From contig CM060196.1 in the NCBI GenBank assembly GCA_030549335.1, positions 5,967,501-6,031,500 on the forward strand: a DNA stretch of 64,000 nucleotides, read 5' to 3'. The stretch is from Pontederia crassipes. Taxonomy: Eukaryota > Streptophyta > Magnoliopsida > Commelinales > Pontederiaceae. The position numbers and the translations under genes were made by a program. The notes below the pieces were generated by a model. It searched no databases. It had not been told where the DNA came from and was given only the letters and a program-made list of their open reading frames with translations. Below, one piece after another: positions 11,198-22,652 of the stretch; the first letter of the stretch is position 1, and the number at the start of each line of letters is the position of its first letter.

Positions 11198-14100
11198 CTA
11201 TGATGTCTTAAAGGGATGAAACTTTTCTCCAAGTTGGGATTCCAACAATGCTTGTACATCTGGTTTTAGTACCTTGAGAAAAGATTTTTTCAAATGATGC
11301 ATACAGATTATGTTCAAGATCCAAGAGCAAAATCGGCGTGTGTCTACACGGCGTGATTTTTTTCCAGACATGTTGCTAAGAAGTATTTGGATCAGCTCAC
11401 AAATTGCAGGCAGGTGTTTCTTCAAGAGCACAGTCTTGGAAGATGCATCTTTATCATCCATCGCTTTACCACTGAGAATGCATGATTTGGTTATGCAGCG
11501 TATGATATCCAAACCGTCAATTCGACGAAATTCTATTTTTGCACTACCACAATTCTTCAAAAGATACTCAAACAGATGCGCACCAATCCATTGATTCTTT
11601 TTAATAACTTCTTCCAAAAATTCAGATCTCAAACGTGACTTCTTGTTGTTGAAGTACTCAACCATTATATTTTTAAACACAGCTACTACCCCCTTGAGTT
11701 CAAATTTTGAACAATTGCATGAGTGAATGATCTGTAACAACCAAAGGGTGGAAGCTTGTGCAAGAGCAGAGACCTCCTTAAATTGGGAACGCGACACCGA
11801 TCGTAAACTCTTTGTCAAGAGGCTTTCAAGATCACTAATCTGGATCTTATCGCCTTTGGGTAAGTCCTTAGCCTTCAATATTTTCTTCTGCAGAATTGCC
11901 CCAATACGATCTCTAAGTTCCTTGCCACCTTTAGCAGCATGTGCATTAACAAAAGATCGAGCCAAGTAAGAATACACCGTCAAGATCTGAGGCTTACCTG
12001 ATTGATCAAATCAGTCATATTATTCAAAAGAATACAATATTTCAAAACATTCCAACAACAACAAAGCCTTATCCCACTAGGTGGGGTCGGCTACATGGAT
12101 CATTCCAAGCATAGGATAATAGTAGGAAAGGTCGGCTACAATATTTCAAAACATTCCAAGCATTCTAAATTCATGAGTGATCCTGCAATATCTATCGGGA
12201 ATATAACTTGAAAATAAATAAGACAGGACACATCCGCTTTGTCTGAAAGGATTAAATCTAAGTTAAGCATAGGATAATAGTAGGAAAGAAGTAAACAGAA
12301 AGGGTGATTACAATATTAAACCGATGGAGAAAAGGATGCCAATGGGCCAATGGTTTGTTCTAAACAAGTCTAGTGACCTTTTACCAGGCCTAGTTCAAGA
12401 TAAATGAGAGAACCGCTAAGAAAGAGTTCAACAAAAAGTAGAGGTGACTGATTTTTTCTGAGAATCAAGTGAAAATGACTGATCACACACTTAAGGAGTT
12501 TTAAACATGTCAACTGTGAATAAAAGTTTACTCTGATGTATCTTCAAAAGAAGAAATCAAGAAAACATACATAGAAGCACAACAAAACTCATGGAAGACA
12601 CTCAATACCTGGATTCTTCTGCAGATATAACTCAAGAAGTGAAAGAACACGAAATTTGAAAGGCATAAGCAATGTTTGAGCATTATCACTTCCAGATTTT
12701 TCCTGCAACTTGCGTGCAAAATAAGAATCAATTCGAAACATTGCATCATCATCCAAGCCACCATCAGAATCATCCGAATCAGAATTATCATCCTTATTCG
12801 TATCTACTGCTTCCATATCATCAGTTGAGGAATCCATTATTTTTTTATCAACCTCATCACCAGATGCCTCAGATCCATTCATTTCATCGGAACCAACATC
12901 ATCATCGTCATGGTCACCATCTATATTCTCAACTTCATCCACCTCAGCCTCTTCAATTCCAATTAAGTCATCGTCTTCTTCTTCCCCATCGCTGTTTGTT
13001 ATTGTGTGGCGACTAGGCTTCAGATCTTTCCCCACAATACGTAACATCTGAAGGAGTCCAGCATCAGTAATGTCATCACAGAAGAACCTGAAAACCTGCA
13101 CAACAGAACATGTTACATCTTTAACTATTGCAAGTTGTCACACTTCCCGCATATGCTTAGAAATACCAGATTTAGTTTTTTTTCCTCTGAAACATGTGCA
13201 CATATTAACATTTTTTAGGGGTGAAATCAACAACAACAACAAAGCCTTATCCCACTAGGTGGGATCGGCTACATGGATCATACGACGCCTTCGTTGATTC
13301 ATGTTCATAAGATTCGACAGGATTTTATGCTGGCTATCGGGGCCTAACACAACCCTCCTCCTTTATCCGGGCTTGGGACCGGCTATAAAATATAGGCGGA
13401 GTTGGGTGAAATCAACAAAATCAATAAAAAAAAAAAGTATAACCTCGTGAACATGTATTGCATGTAAATCTGTAACAGGCATAGTTCTCAACACAAAATA
13501 TGTATGAACATGCACACAAAATAAGGACAGGTCAACGTAATTAGAAATGCAATAAAAAGTGTTACAATGGTTATATGATGAAACATATATTAGTTCAACT
13601 TGCTTATTTAACAGCAAAACCAAATGAAACTATATCTCATTTTGTGTTAAACTTGCCTGTTCAACAGCAAAATACAATGGACCAGATGACCGAGGCAAAA
13701 GTGAAAGCAAATTATCCACCAATACATCCATCATCTCTGGCATATCATCACCGCCATATCCTCCAATGTCAGAAATGTCAAAATCAGCAGTGGAAACAGG
13801 AAAAGCTTTCTTACAACATATAACAAGCTCCAATGCCGTCTCAGAAAGTTCCCCAGGATGAAGAAGGACTTGAAGCACCAACTGAATTAATAGATAACGA
13901 AATGAATGCATTTTGTTTGCTTCCAGCCCAGGTCCAATTTTTCTTTCCTATCATTGATGAAATAGGAAAACAAATTAGTGAAACTGCACAATTGTTGACC
14001 AGTTCTAGAATGACAGTAAGGATAATAACCACATACTATGTCTTTGAACATATATATAAACATTATAACTGGTTACATAGCATAAAGAAAAAAGTATCCA

Positions 14101-17100
14101 CGAAAGGATATTCATTAGAGAAATGGAAACCCAATAAATATGTACAACAGATAAAACAAATGATCAATAACCCTAATTTACATTACAAAGAAACCAATTG
14201 AGCAATATTACTGTCTTTCTTTTGGTTTAATTTCTTGAGTGAATCTTCTCTAACAAATTATTATGTTTTTTAGTTACTTCCTTTCTACCATTTCAGCATA
14301 GCTCATGTGCAACACATTTTGGCTTCCTGCAAAGTTCAAGCATTATGTACTACGCAAAAGCTCACTTCCAATTACCTAAACAGGTAAAACATGAAAAGGA
14401 ATTTGCATACCTCTTGTGAAAGTCTAGATTCCATTGCTAGAAGTTTCTTGAATGCATTGTCATCTTCACTGCTTAGAGACCTAAAGAGTGAAACTGATGG
14501 TATATTGAATAATGTGTTCAGGAAACACATGAAGAAAGAACCAAGATCATACAGTTCAATACCACCCAATACATGTGAACTTTGTTCTCTGTGCGCATCA
14601 TCTAGTACCAACTGAAGCTGCTCAATACAAATTTGACAAAGCGAGCTAGATGTAGCAGACTTTGGCCATTTGAATTTTTCTTGCAACTCAAATGAGGTAA
14701 CTTCAGTGCCTAATGATGCAGAAAACAAGCCCTGAACGGACAAAAATTTTGTTATCTCAGTCTGTACACGAAATTTTGCTTCCATGTGTTTCAGAATCTC
14801 TTCATGTGGCAAAGACTTTTTACTAGATTCCAACTTTAAATTTTTCAAAACACGAGGCATTGTATATACAATCCAATTCTTCAAGGTATCTGTATTCCCT
14901 GTAGTATCCCTATCTTCTGATGAACCTAACTCTGAATTCTCATCTGTAGTATGGCTTTGATCAGATGGTTCATCGGTGTCAGCACCATCATCCACGAATA
15001 CGTTCATGAGATTCTGGACAAACAACAAACAACCTGCCACTGTATCAAATCGAGAGACCAGATCCTTGACAGTCTGTGTCCTCGTGATATTGTCCAATCT
15101 ACCACTGCTGTGCTTCTGTAGGGCTATAATAATAGCAATGCGGCCTTCATTGTCATCACCAGCCAAGTTTACTAACTCCTTCAGAAAATGCTGACCAGCA
15201 TTGTGAAGCAAGGAATCTTTATTTGAGAGGACATCCATCACACACTGAACGAGTTTACTTGATAAAACAATCTGAATACATGGAGGAGGCAGCCTTGGGA
15301 GGATTAAAAGCAAAACGCTCAAAAGCAGATGTTTCCTATCATGAGATGACTGAAGAAAGCTCTCAATTACAACCTCACTAAAACATCGAATATTCTTGGC
15401 AAGATCCTCAAAAGATCCACCTTTTCTACTCCTCTTCTGCTTCTTACTGGAAGTTATGCGCACTGCAGCTTCTTCATCTCGAGTCATTTCTGGTACAAGT
15501 AAGTTCACCACCATAGGCCAGAGACTGTGCACACGGGGAAGGCAAAACGACGATTCCTGAATAACCACTTAGCATTAGGAGGAATTGAACAGATGAAACT
15601 TTCATTGATCTTAAGAGGAATTGCAGGAAAAAAAACATATTGAACTAAGCACAATACTGAGAACGCAAGAAATCTATTATCTAACTAGATGGAAGAAATA
15701 AAGTAAGATACGATACTTCAAGTTTCATTTAAAGAACATATGAGCTGTTAGATCTTCAAAATGTTTTCACAGAAACATGTCCAGTGGAGTCCAGCAAAAA
15801 ACATTTGCTAGTGAGTGTAGAATACAAGGATGAAAAAATAAAAAATCATGTTGGAAATACAACCATTAGGGATGGGGCAAGATATGCCAGATGGTCGCGA
15901 CTAAAGAAAGTCTCTGAATTGAACGGGTGCGGAAGCAGCTTGCCAAATATTTGCTCATCAACAGTAACTCTTTGTTGCAAGTTCAAAGCAAAAAACAATG
16001 CGTCCGGATTTCCAACTTCTGAAGCTTTATCAAACCATTCCCGAACACCAGAGGCTCTCAACACTTCAGAAAGTATAGCTTCCAAAGGTAGCTGTAACAA
16101 TAGAAAAAAGTACGATGAGTTCTAACTGAATCATGAAACCAATTGTGTGGAAGATAGTTGTTGAAATATTGAATAGTAGAACAACTCAACAAATTATATT
16201 CAAGGAAAACTTCAATCCAATACAAGATCCCATCATCACATATAATCAGCAGTAAAATTAGAAACTTAGCAGGTGAAGAATCATGGTTACTATTAACCCA
16301 AAAAGGTCATTACATGGATACTTATATTGTAAAGCATACACAAAAGGAAGTTCAATACAAGATAATGCATTCATCCGCCAATAAACTAATGCAAAATAAT
16401 CAGTAATTCAACAATCAATTGAATAGCACGGAAGTTGCCAGTCCACCTCCACCTTTTTTCCACCATTTTAGTGGAACAAAGGAAATATTTTGCCAATATG
16501 TCAGTACTAAGAAATAGCTATCCGATTATTTTGTAAATGCTGCACATTTTTTGACTGACTTTAAATAAAAAAAGGGTAACAACAACAACAACAAAGCCTT
16601 ATCCCACTAGGTGGGGTCGGCTACATGGATCATACGACGCCTTCGTTGATCCATGTTCATGAGATTCGACAGGATTTTACGCTGGCTGTCGGGGCCTAAC
16701 ACAACCCTCCTCCTTTATCCGAACTTGGGACCGGCTATAAAACATAGGCGGAGTTAAAAAAAAAAGGGTAATAACATTGTCAAAAAAGAATTCCTTTTGA
16801 CTTCGCATTAAAACAGAAATAATGGCAGGCCTAATGTATAAATTCAAAAATAAAACTTGATAATAAGTTCATCATTCTGCTCAAAAAAAAAAAGTTGATA
16901 ATAAGCATATGATAGAATAGAAGCTGTAGAACTAGTATATAAATAGAAAACAGATAAAAGGTTCATATACCTTATTAGTTATATCCAAAATCACAGAAAC
17001 AGCAGGTTCACTTAAGTAACGCTTCTTTCCAGCTAATGAAATAACATGACTTGTAAAATCTTTAACAACTGATGACCTATGATCCATAATGAAGCTGGCA

Positions 17101-19277
17101 GTAATTCGTCCAGATCTAGCAAGAGCTCCATATGCAAAGAGGCGGCCCAAAAGGGACTCTTTAGCATCCTATGACATTAGAAACCATTGTTAAATAAGCA
17201 TAGTTGATGATATTCTCTAATACAAATTTAAAAATTACCTGACCCTTCATTGCTGATGAAATCTCTAACAAATCAACTATCAGTCTCATCACTGCATCCA
17301 ACTTGATGATAGAAAATGATTCAAGGATTGCTGTCAAGGCCAACGCAAACCCTTGTCTTGCACACTAGTAACAAATAAAGAAAATCAAAAGTATCACAAC
17401 CCAAGGCAGAATAGTATATAGTTTTCTTTGAGAGACAGAACAATATATAGTTGACTGAAAACTATAGGAAAAAGTAACTAGGTTCTTTTTCCAGATACAT
17501 TTTGCACCATGTTCAGTACTACTGGATTTAGCACTCTCACAGAGCCTAATTAAAAGGTCCAAATGACACAAAAAAAACAAAGAAAATTAGCATATTAGTT
17601 TATTTAAGACGAAATAAAATGATATTGGTATCTAGAGACAAGGAAAATGCCCAAAGCAAGACATCATTTAGGGCCCGTTTGGTTTAAAAGTCATTAAGGT
17701 GAAGGGAAGGAAAGAAGGGAAAGGGAATGGAAGGGAACGAAGGAGAATAACTAACCTTGTTTGGATGACATGAGTGATGGGAAGGGTATGCAGATTTCAT
17801 AATAATTTTATTTAGACAATGTTATCCCTCGTATGTGTATTTTTTTGAGGGAAAATCCCTCATATGTGTATTTATATGTTAAGTTTACAAGAATAGATAT
17901 GGAAATACATTTTGATTGTATCTTTCCTCTCTTTTCCACCCTGATTTGGAGGGAAAGAAAATGGGATTTTAGAGGGGGATGGAGGGGAAAGTCCCCTCCT
18001 TTCCCCTTCATTCCCCTCCTACTTAAACTCAACCGCCAGAGACAGAGGTGGAGAGAGAGTCATTCGTGACCTTTTTGGCCACATCATTTTTTGTGGGGAG
18101 AGATGTGAGGTTGAGTGCATTGTACACTACATTCTCTTTCTTATTCGGGAATGGGGATTTGATTAGTCGAGACACTTTCCACCCTTTGCTGCTCTCTCTT
18201 TCAAAACTTACACTTGCATATGACCTTCATTCCACAGTTATATATAAATGGATGACAGACATCCTTTTTCTCTTAAAAACAAAGAAAAAACTTAAAAGTC
18301 AACCAAAAGACGGATTGTCCTCCTTCCACTTTCGATCCTTTACCCCTGTTTCACCCCCAACCAAACATACCCCTAAGAAGAAATAATGTGTGTGTATATT
18401 GAAGTTAATATGGTGTTACTCCATAAGCCATAAGCAGTATTCATGGATTGCACACTTTTTTAATACAAATGGAGTAGTTTATTTAATCATGTGTACCTCC
18501 GTGTGGTCAAAAAGTCCAACTGCCTAGTATAAATTACAACCAATATTTTTCTTCTTCGAAGAAAAAATAGTGTCTTCAGAAGGCTCAACTCAACACCAAA
18601 AAAAAAATGCAATTACGCTTTATCCCCCCACCCACCCACACAAAAAGGCAAATAAAGATTAAAGTAGCCGTTAATACAGCAAAATATAAAACAAACTCAA
18701 TACAGATGCAAAGCGAGAAAATGTTGTGAGATTAAAAGCATACCTCCCTTGAAGAAGATACCCCACGAATAAGCCGACGAATGGCATATCTCATAGAAGG
18801 AGAACATTCATCTAATCCATCATCCTTCTCTGCTTCAAGTGGAGCGTCGTGCTCATCCGACGACTCTCTCTTTTGTTCTTCATATACCTTCTGAACCTCG
18901 GACAGATCAGCCACCAATGCCTGCACGGCAGCTTCTCTAACTGAGGAATCAGCCGAGGCAAGGTCTCCGAACAAGTTCAGATGCAGCCCGGGAACACTGG
19001 ATGATGAAAATGCCAGCGAATCTTTCGTGTCGCAAGGCTTCTTCTCGTCAGAATGCTTATTTTCGGCTGCAAGACGGCGTCTTTCTTTGTCCAAAGTCCT
19101 CCTCCTCTTAAGATTTTCCATGCGTCTCGAGGGCTGCGGCAACGCCTCCTTCGTCTCAACGAAGGTGTCACCTTTCTCGGATTCCACAGCAGATTTTTGC
19201 GCAACCTCATCCCTCGGAGCAGTATTTCCAGCGTCCGAATCCTCAACAGCGCCAGATGGTCTCTTCTTGCCACCCAT
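11198..19277 (-). CDS. POL5: POL5/MYBBP1A-family nucleolar protein (rDNA transcription regulator)
   Basis: Homologue of yeast Pol5 and animal MYBBP1A, nucleolar ARM/HEAT-like proteins needed for rRNA synthesis and ribosome assembly. Despite the name 'DNA polymerase V/phi', no polymerase activity is expected. Eight exons, all in frame: 18744-19277, 17239-17364, 16971-17168, 15864-16091, 14411-15556, 13657-13947, 12609-13095 and 11198-11997, giving 1269 aa, a normal plant length. Landmarks are MRYAIRRLIRGVSSSRE|CARQGFALALT across intron 1, GRLFAYGALARSGR, GNPDALFFALNLQQRV, LPRVHSLWPMVVNLLVP, LLLSVLLLILPRLPP, YLLIQLVLQVLLHPGE and LLSLLPRSSGPLYFAVEQ. A strongly acidic stretch lies at about residues 877-965. 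The N-terminus is basic and lysine-rich, as usual for nucleolar targeting. Intron 6 (13096-13656) has a GC donor (ACAG|GCAAGT). No stops or frameshifts are seen; the gene looks functional. Confidence 0.93.
12053..12136 (-). mobile_element. 5'-truncated Au-like SINE in POL5 intron 7
   Basis: Holds only the last 50 or so bases of the SINE seen at 13234 and 16580: the (TTG)n tail and the GGGATAAGGC...CATGTAGCC block, read on the minus strand. It is followed by about 30 bp of other sequence. A perfect 22-bp direct repeat flanks it (12033-12054 and 12137-12158), which marks it as a retroposed insertion. A second copy of GCATAGGATAATAGTAGGAA lies at about 12267 in the same intron, suggesting a local template switch or duplication. 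Confidence 0.75.
13234..13403 (-). mobile_element. Au-like SINE in POL5 intron 6
   Basis: About 170 bp; on the minus strand it runs from CTCCGCCTAT through GGATAAAGGAGGAGGG and GTGTTAGGCCCCGATAG to GGGATAAGGCTTTG and a (TTG)n tail. These are hallmarks of the Au family of plant SINEs. The 15-bp direct repeat GGGTGAAATCAACAA flanks it (13219-13233 and 13404-13418). It has the same orientation as the host gene. Confidence 0.85.
16580..16758 (-). mobile_element. Au-like SINE in POL5 intron 3
   Basis: Nearly full copy of the same SINE as at 13234, with (TTG)n tail on the minus strand and a GTTCGGATAAAGGAGGAGG head. The direct repeat AAAAAAAGGGTAA flanks it (16567-16579 and 16759-16771). Sense orientation relative to POL5. 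Confidence 0.85.
17668..18376. mobile_element. TIR element with TTAGGGCCCGTTTGG end in POL5 intron 1
   Basis: The left end TTAGGGCCCGTTTGGTT and the right end AACCAAACATACCCCTAA form imperfect inverted repeats. The interior is purine-rich on one side and pyrimidine-rich on the other (GAAGGGAAGGAAAGAAGGG against CCCCTCCTTTCCCC). No transposase is encoded, so it is a non-autonomous element about 0.7 kb long. GGGCCCGTTTGG ends flanked by TTA/TAA are seen in PIF/Harbinger-type elements, but a clean target-site duplication is not visible and the superfamily is left open. Confidence 0.55.
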
Positions 19278-19464
19278 TGCGCTTGAGTATAGAGTGTAAC
19301 TTCCACTTACAACTACAAATTCATTGAGGAACGATGCTGAAGATTACTCTACCGTCCAATCAGACAAAATTGATTGAGAAAAGAACACAAAAAATGCAAA
19401 AAGAGGAGAGATGCACCAACGGAAGACAAAGGGAAGGCGGACCCGATTCGCCTTGTCCTCTGCT

Positions 19465-19576
19465 TTAGGGTTTGGGATTGATTTGGGGACAAGAGGTTTT
19501 GGGGTTTTAGCGGCACTAAAAATATTTATATGGAGGGAGACCATAGAGAAAACACGCACCTATGGGCTACGGCCCA
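19465..19576 (-). promoter_or_regulatory. POL5 promoter: site II pair, TATA box, telo-box
   Basis: Reading on the minus strand towards the ATG at 19277, there are two site II (TGGGCC/T) elements: GGCCCA at 19571-19576 and TGGGCT at 19563-19568. About 35 bp on lies TATAAATATT (19521-19531), then a telo-box AAACCCTAA (19465-19473) near or just after the likely start of transcription. Site II plus telo-box is the known arrangement of plant ribosomal-protein and ribosome-biogenesis promoters (TCP-family factors bind site II), which agrees with the POL5 call. Confidence 0.7.
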
Positions 19577-19619
19577 ATAATAATAATGATGATGAAAATA
19601 TCCAACATCAAATTTAAGT

Positions 19620-22287
19620 CTAATAAATTTACAAAGCGGTGAATTCACTTTAACGTTATTCGATATATTTTTATCATTCTCCAACTTCTCATTTTACAGT
19701 CGGATATAAAGGTTTACAATAATTATATTGTCTATTAATAAATAATACAATTTAAATTAAAGAAAAAATAAGAGTGCCATCTTCTATCTATAATAAATTT
19801 ACAGGTGGGCGTGTCACCGTCATGTCCATCTCTTCCTTTCTAATCGGAAAAAAAAACAAAGGAGATAGCCAACTCAGTAATAAAAAAACTAAAAGTTTCA
19901 AAAATAAAATTTTAATAACAATTAATATTATGCTCGAATAAAAAAAGCCTCTGCTAAAAAGTTCGACTCCTAGACCGAATCATTTTTAAAATTTTATATA
20001 TAGCTAAATTTTTGTTTTCGTTTCATAAATAATATTTGATAAATTGTACTCTTTCTCTTGTGCACTCTTTAGATTGAGTTCAAATTTCTTAGATTAACCA
20101 TTGTATTATATGCTTAAGTTATTAAACAACATTTTGATATTTGGTCTAGTTCAATAGGTCCTATTAGTTTAGTTGGATATGAAGTTAGTTAGTCTTGAGT
20201 GGTGTGATGATATATTATTTTGAAATTTTGTAATACTCTGTATTATATTATTTTCAATCATTTTTTATACTTTTGAAATTCATCAAAACAATTTTTCGAT
20301 TGCAAAAGCCGACCTAATCTAAAGAAAATAAACATTGAAAATAAAAAGACAGATATGTTCCACTAATTCGATTTGTGAACTCTCGATTTTTTATAAAGAT
20401 GTACATCATTGCATTACTATAATTACCCAAAAGATCAGGGCATTTTGATCTTTAAATTGAAAAGCATGTGTACATTAATTGTAGAACATTCCTTTCTATC
20501 TTATTTTGATCACAACCATCCACCAAAATCTCTTTTCTCTCTATTTGTTGTTTTCTATGAAGAATCAATGCTATGACTTAGAGTTCTATTTCACCTCGAT
20601 AATGACTAGTAGGACATAAAGCAATATCTGAAAAATCTAAATAAAGGTGAAGAAGAAAATATTATTTCCCAAAAAATCTTATATTTAAATAGGGTGAACA
20701 CAATTTCGTTATATTCGTTGAAATAGGAGTTGGAGTCAAGGCTCGCCACTTTTATTTTGATTGTGAGTAATTTTGACGTTTTAAGTGAATGATTCCCTAA
20801 TCATTATTTTAAAAAAAATACAAAATAAAGCATTTTTAAATTAATGACTTTGTAATAATGTTCATATGAAATTTATTGATATTTTTTTCTCATGTTTTAA
20901 TTGACTTATGAATAATATATGTCTAAACAAGTCTTGAAATTAATATCCATTTGAATTTGTATAAGAATAGTTATAATCAGAAAATCATTCTACTATCATG
21001 CCACTTAGGGTAGTAACATGACTCACATGTGAAATGCATTAAAATCTATTGTGACCAAAATTGTGTATGAAATTTATAGAGTAAGTAGACATTAAGTTAT
21101 CTTACTAGATAACTCAGAATCATCACAAAAGGAGGAGATCATAGGATGTTGTGAATGATATATTGTTTAATTTCCAGATAATAATTTTTAAGAATAAATG
21201 ATAAGAGGATATTTTTAATAATTTTATACCATCTACTAAGAGTCTTCTTTGAGAAAAAAAAATAGAATCATAATACAATACTTTTAGACTCAATTATTAA
21301 TTTTTAATTGACAAGAGCATCAAGTATGTCCATTATAAAACAAACTACGTATTTTTCATGTTATTATCCAAATAACTTGTGACAAATATTGACATTGTTG
21401 CTATGATTTTGAGTGAAGGATTAAATTATGTGACGGGGGACTTTATCTCAATACAATCTAAATTTGGAATGTGAACAATTGACTTATTTAAATTTATAAA
21501 ATGTTAGCTTATTGAATCGAATCTATGTTAGAAACCTGTGATTCTATTTATTTTATTTTTAAGGTAATTATTTTTTTTCATGAATTTATTTCAAAAACTC
21601 TCAAATTATTACATGAATTTTAACCCTAAAGTGTCATATTCTTGATTATTATGAGAATGAGGTTTGAATTTGTCATTTGATTATGTGATATGAACCTTAG
21701 AGTAAACTATGAAACAAAATAGGAGAAAATTAAGACAACTAAACACCTTACTGTTCGGTAGAGTCAACCCATAGCGAGAATCCCATTCGCTACAAGTTAT
21801 AACTAGGTCATTATTAATGTAACAAGCCCAAGGTCGCAGAAGTAAAATGTGTAATGCAACATAAGATAGCTACGTGTTAACCATCACCTCGGATTGTTTC
21901 TGCAATTTTTAGTGGTATTTACATGACTGAATCATAGTGGGATGACAATAAGTCCACTTTTAGATTTTGTTTTTAACCCATTGGAATATTATTATTGTCA
22001 TCATTAATGATAATCAAATATATATGTCACTACTATACTTATACTTCACCATCGTCATGTACATGTTTTTGTGAAGCCATGAAAAGCTTATGACACGAAC
22101 CGCATATTGACACGTAAGTTTAAAAGCATTATCGTATTAAGTTGATGCACCGAAGGTTTAAACTTGACCCTCGTCATTTTGATTTTATGGATTGACTTAA
22201 ATTCGAATATAGGCAACTGAAGCATGCTTTCAGAGTGTCAATATCTAGACATATCAGTGTCACCACAATTTAAGTATTTCAATGTAA
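19620..22287. other. intergenic, AT-rich, nothing recognised
   Basis: Very AT-rich DNA with no open frame above 60 codons on either strand. A slightly GC-richer patch at about 21760-21900 has no recognisable product. No RNA gene or clear element boundary is seen. Confidence 0.5.
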
Positions 22288-22296
22288 TTGAAATAT

Positions 22297-22643
22297 ATGT
22301 TATTTTCATAAATCATCCCTAAATTATCGTAATTTTTCACATCTAACCTCAAACTATGAATTTATTTTTTTAATCCCTAAACTATCACGATTTTTTCACT
22401 TTAGTTATTTCGTCTACTTATGTGAAAAGATTAAATTGCCATCCCTTCAAAAAAATATGAAATAACAAATAAAAATTTATTGAAGGATTAAAGTGGTAAA
22501 AAAATGTCATTTATGAAAAAGACTAAATTATTCTCTCCCTGAAAAAAATGTGATACTTCATGGATACGAAAAAAATATGTCCATAGTTTGATATTAGATG
22601 CGAAAAATCATGATAGTTTATGAGTGATTTATGTAAATAAATC
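22297..22643. mobile_element. small long-TIR element, coreless relative of the 24.2 kb element
   Basis: The two halves are inverted repeats of each other: 'catctaacctcaaactatgaa' type sequence at the left and its complement at the right. They are clearly related to the TIRs of the element at 24233-25072 (shared CACATCTAAC, CAAACTATGAA and AACTATC-CGA). The GC-rich core is missing. Flanking 9-mers TTGAAATAT (22288-22296) and TTGAAATAA (22644-22652) match at 8 of 9 positions, fitting a MULE-type target-site duplication. Confidence 0.6.
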
Positions 22644-22652
22644 TTGAAATAA

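Noticed and set aside
12672..13016. Plus-strand His-rich frame
   Set aside because: It is the antisense of the Asp/Glu-rich tract of POL5.
13229..16771. CRISPR-like or regulatory repeat array because the same 170-bp block recurs
   Set aside because: Each copy has its own target-site duplication and a (TTG)n tail; they are dispersed SINEs in a plant nuclear genome.
19921..20010. B-box-like AGTTCGACTCC as a tRNA gene or SINE
   Set aside because: No A box at the right distance and no cloverleaf; too little to call.
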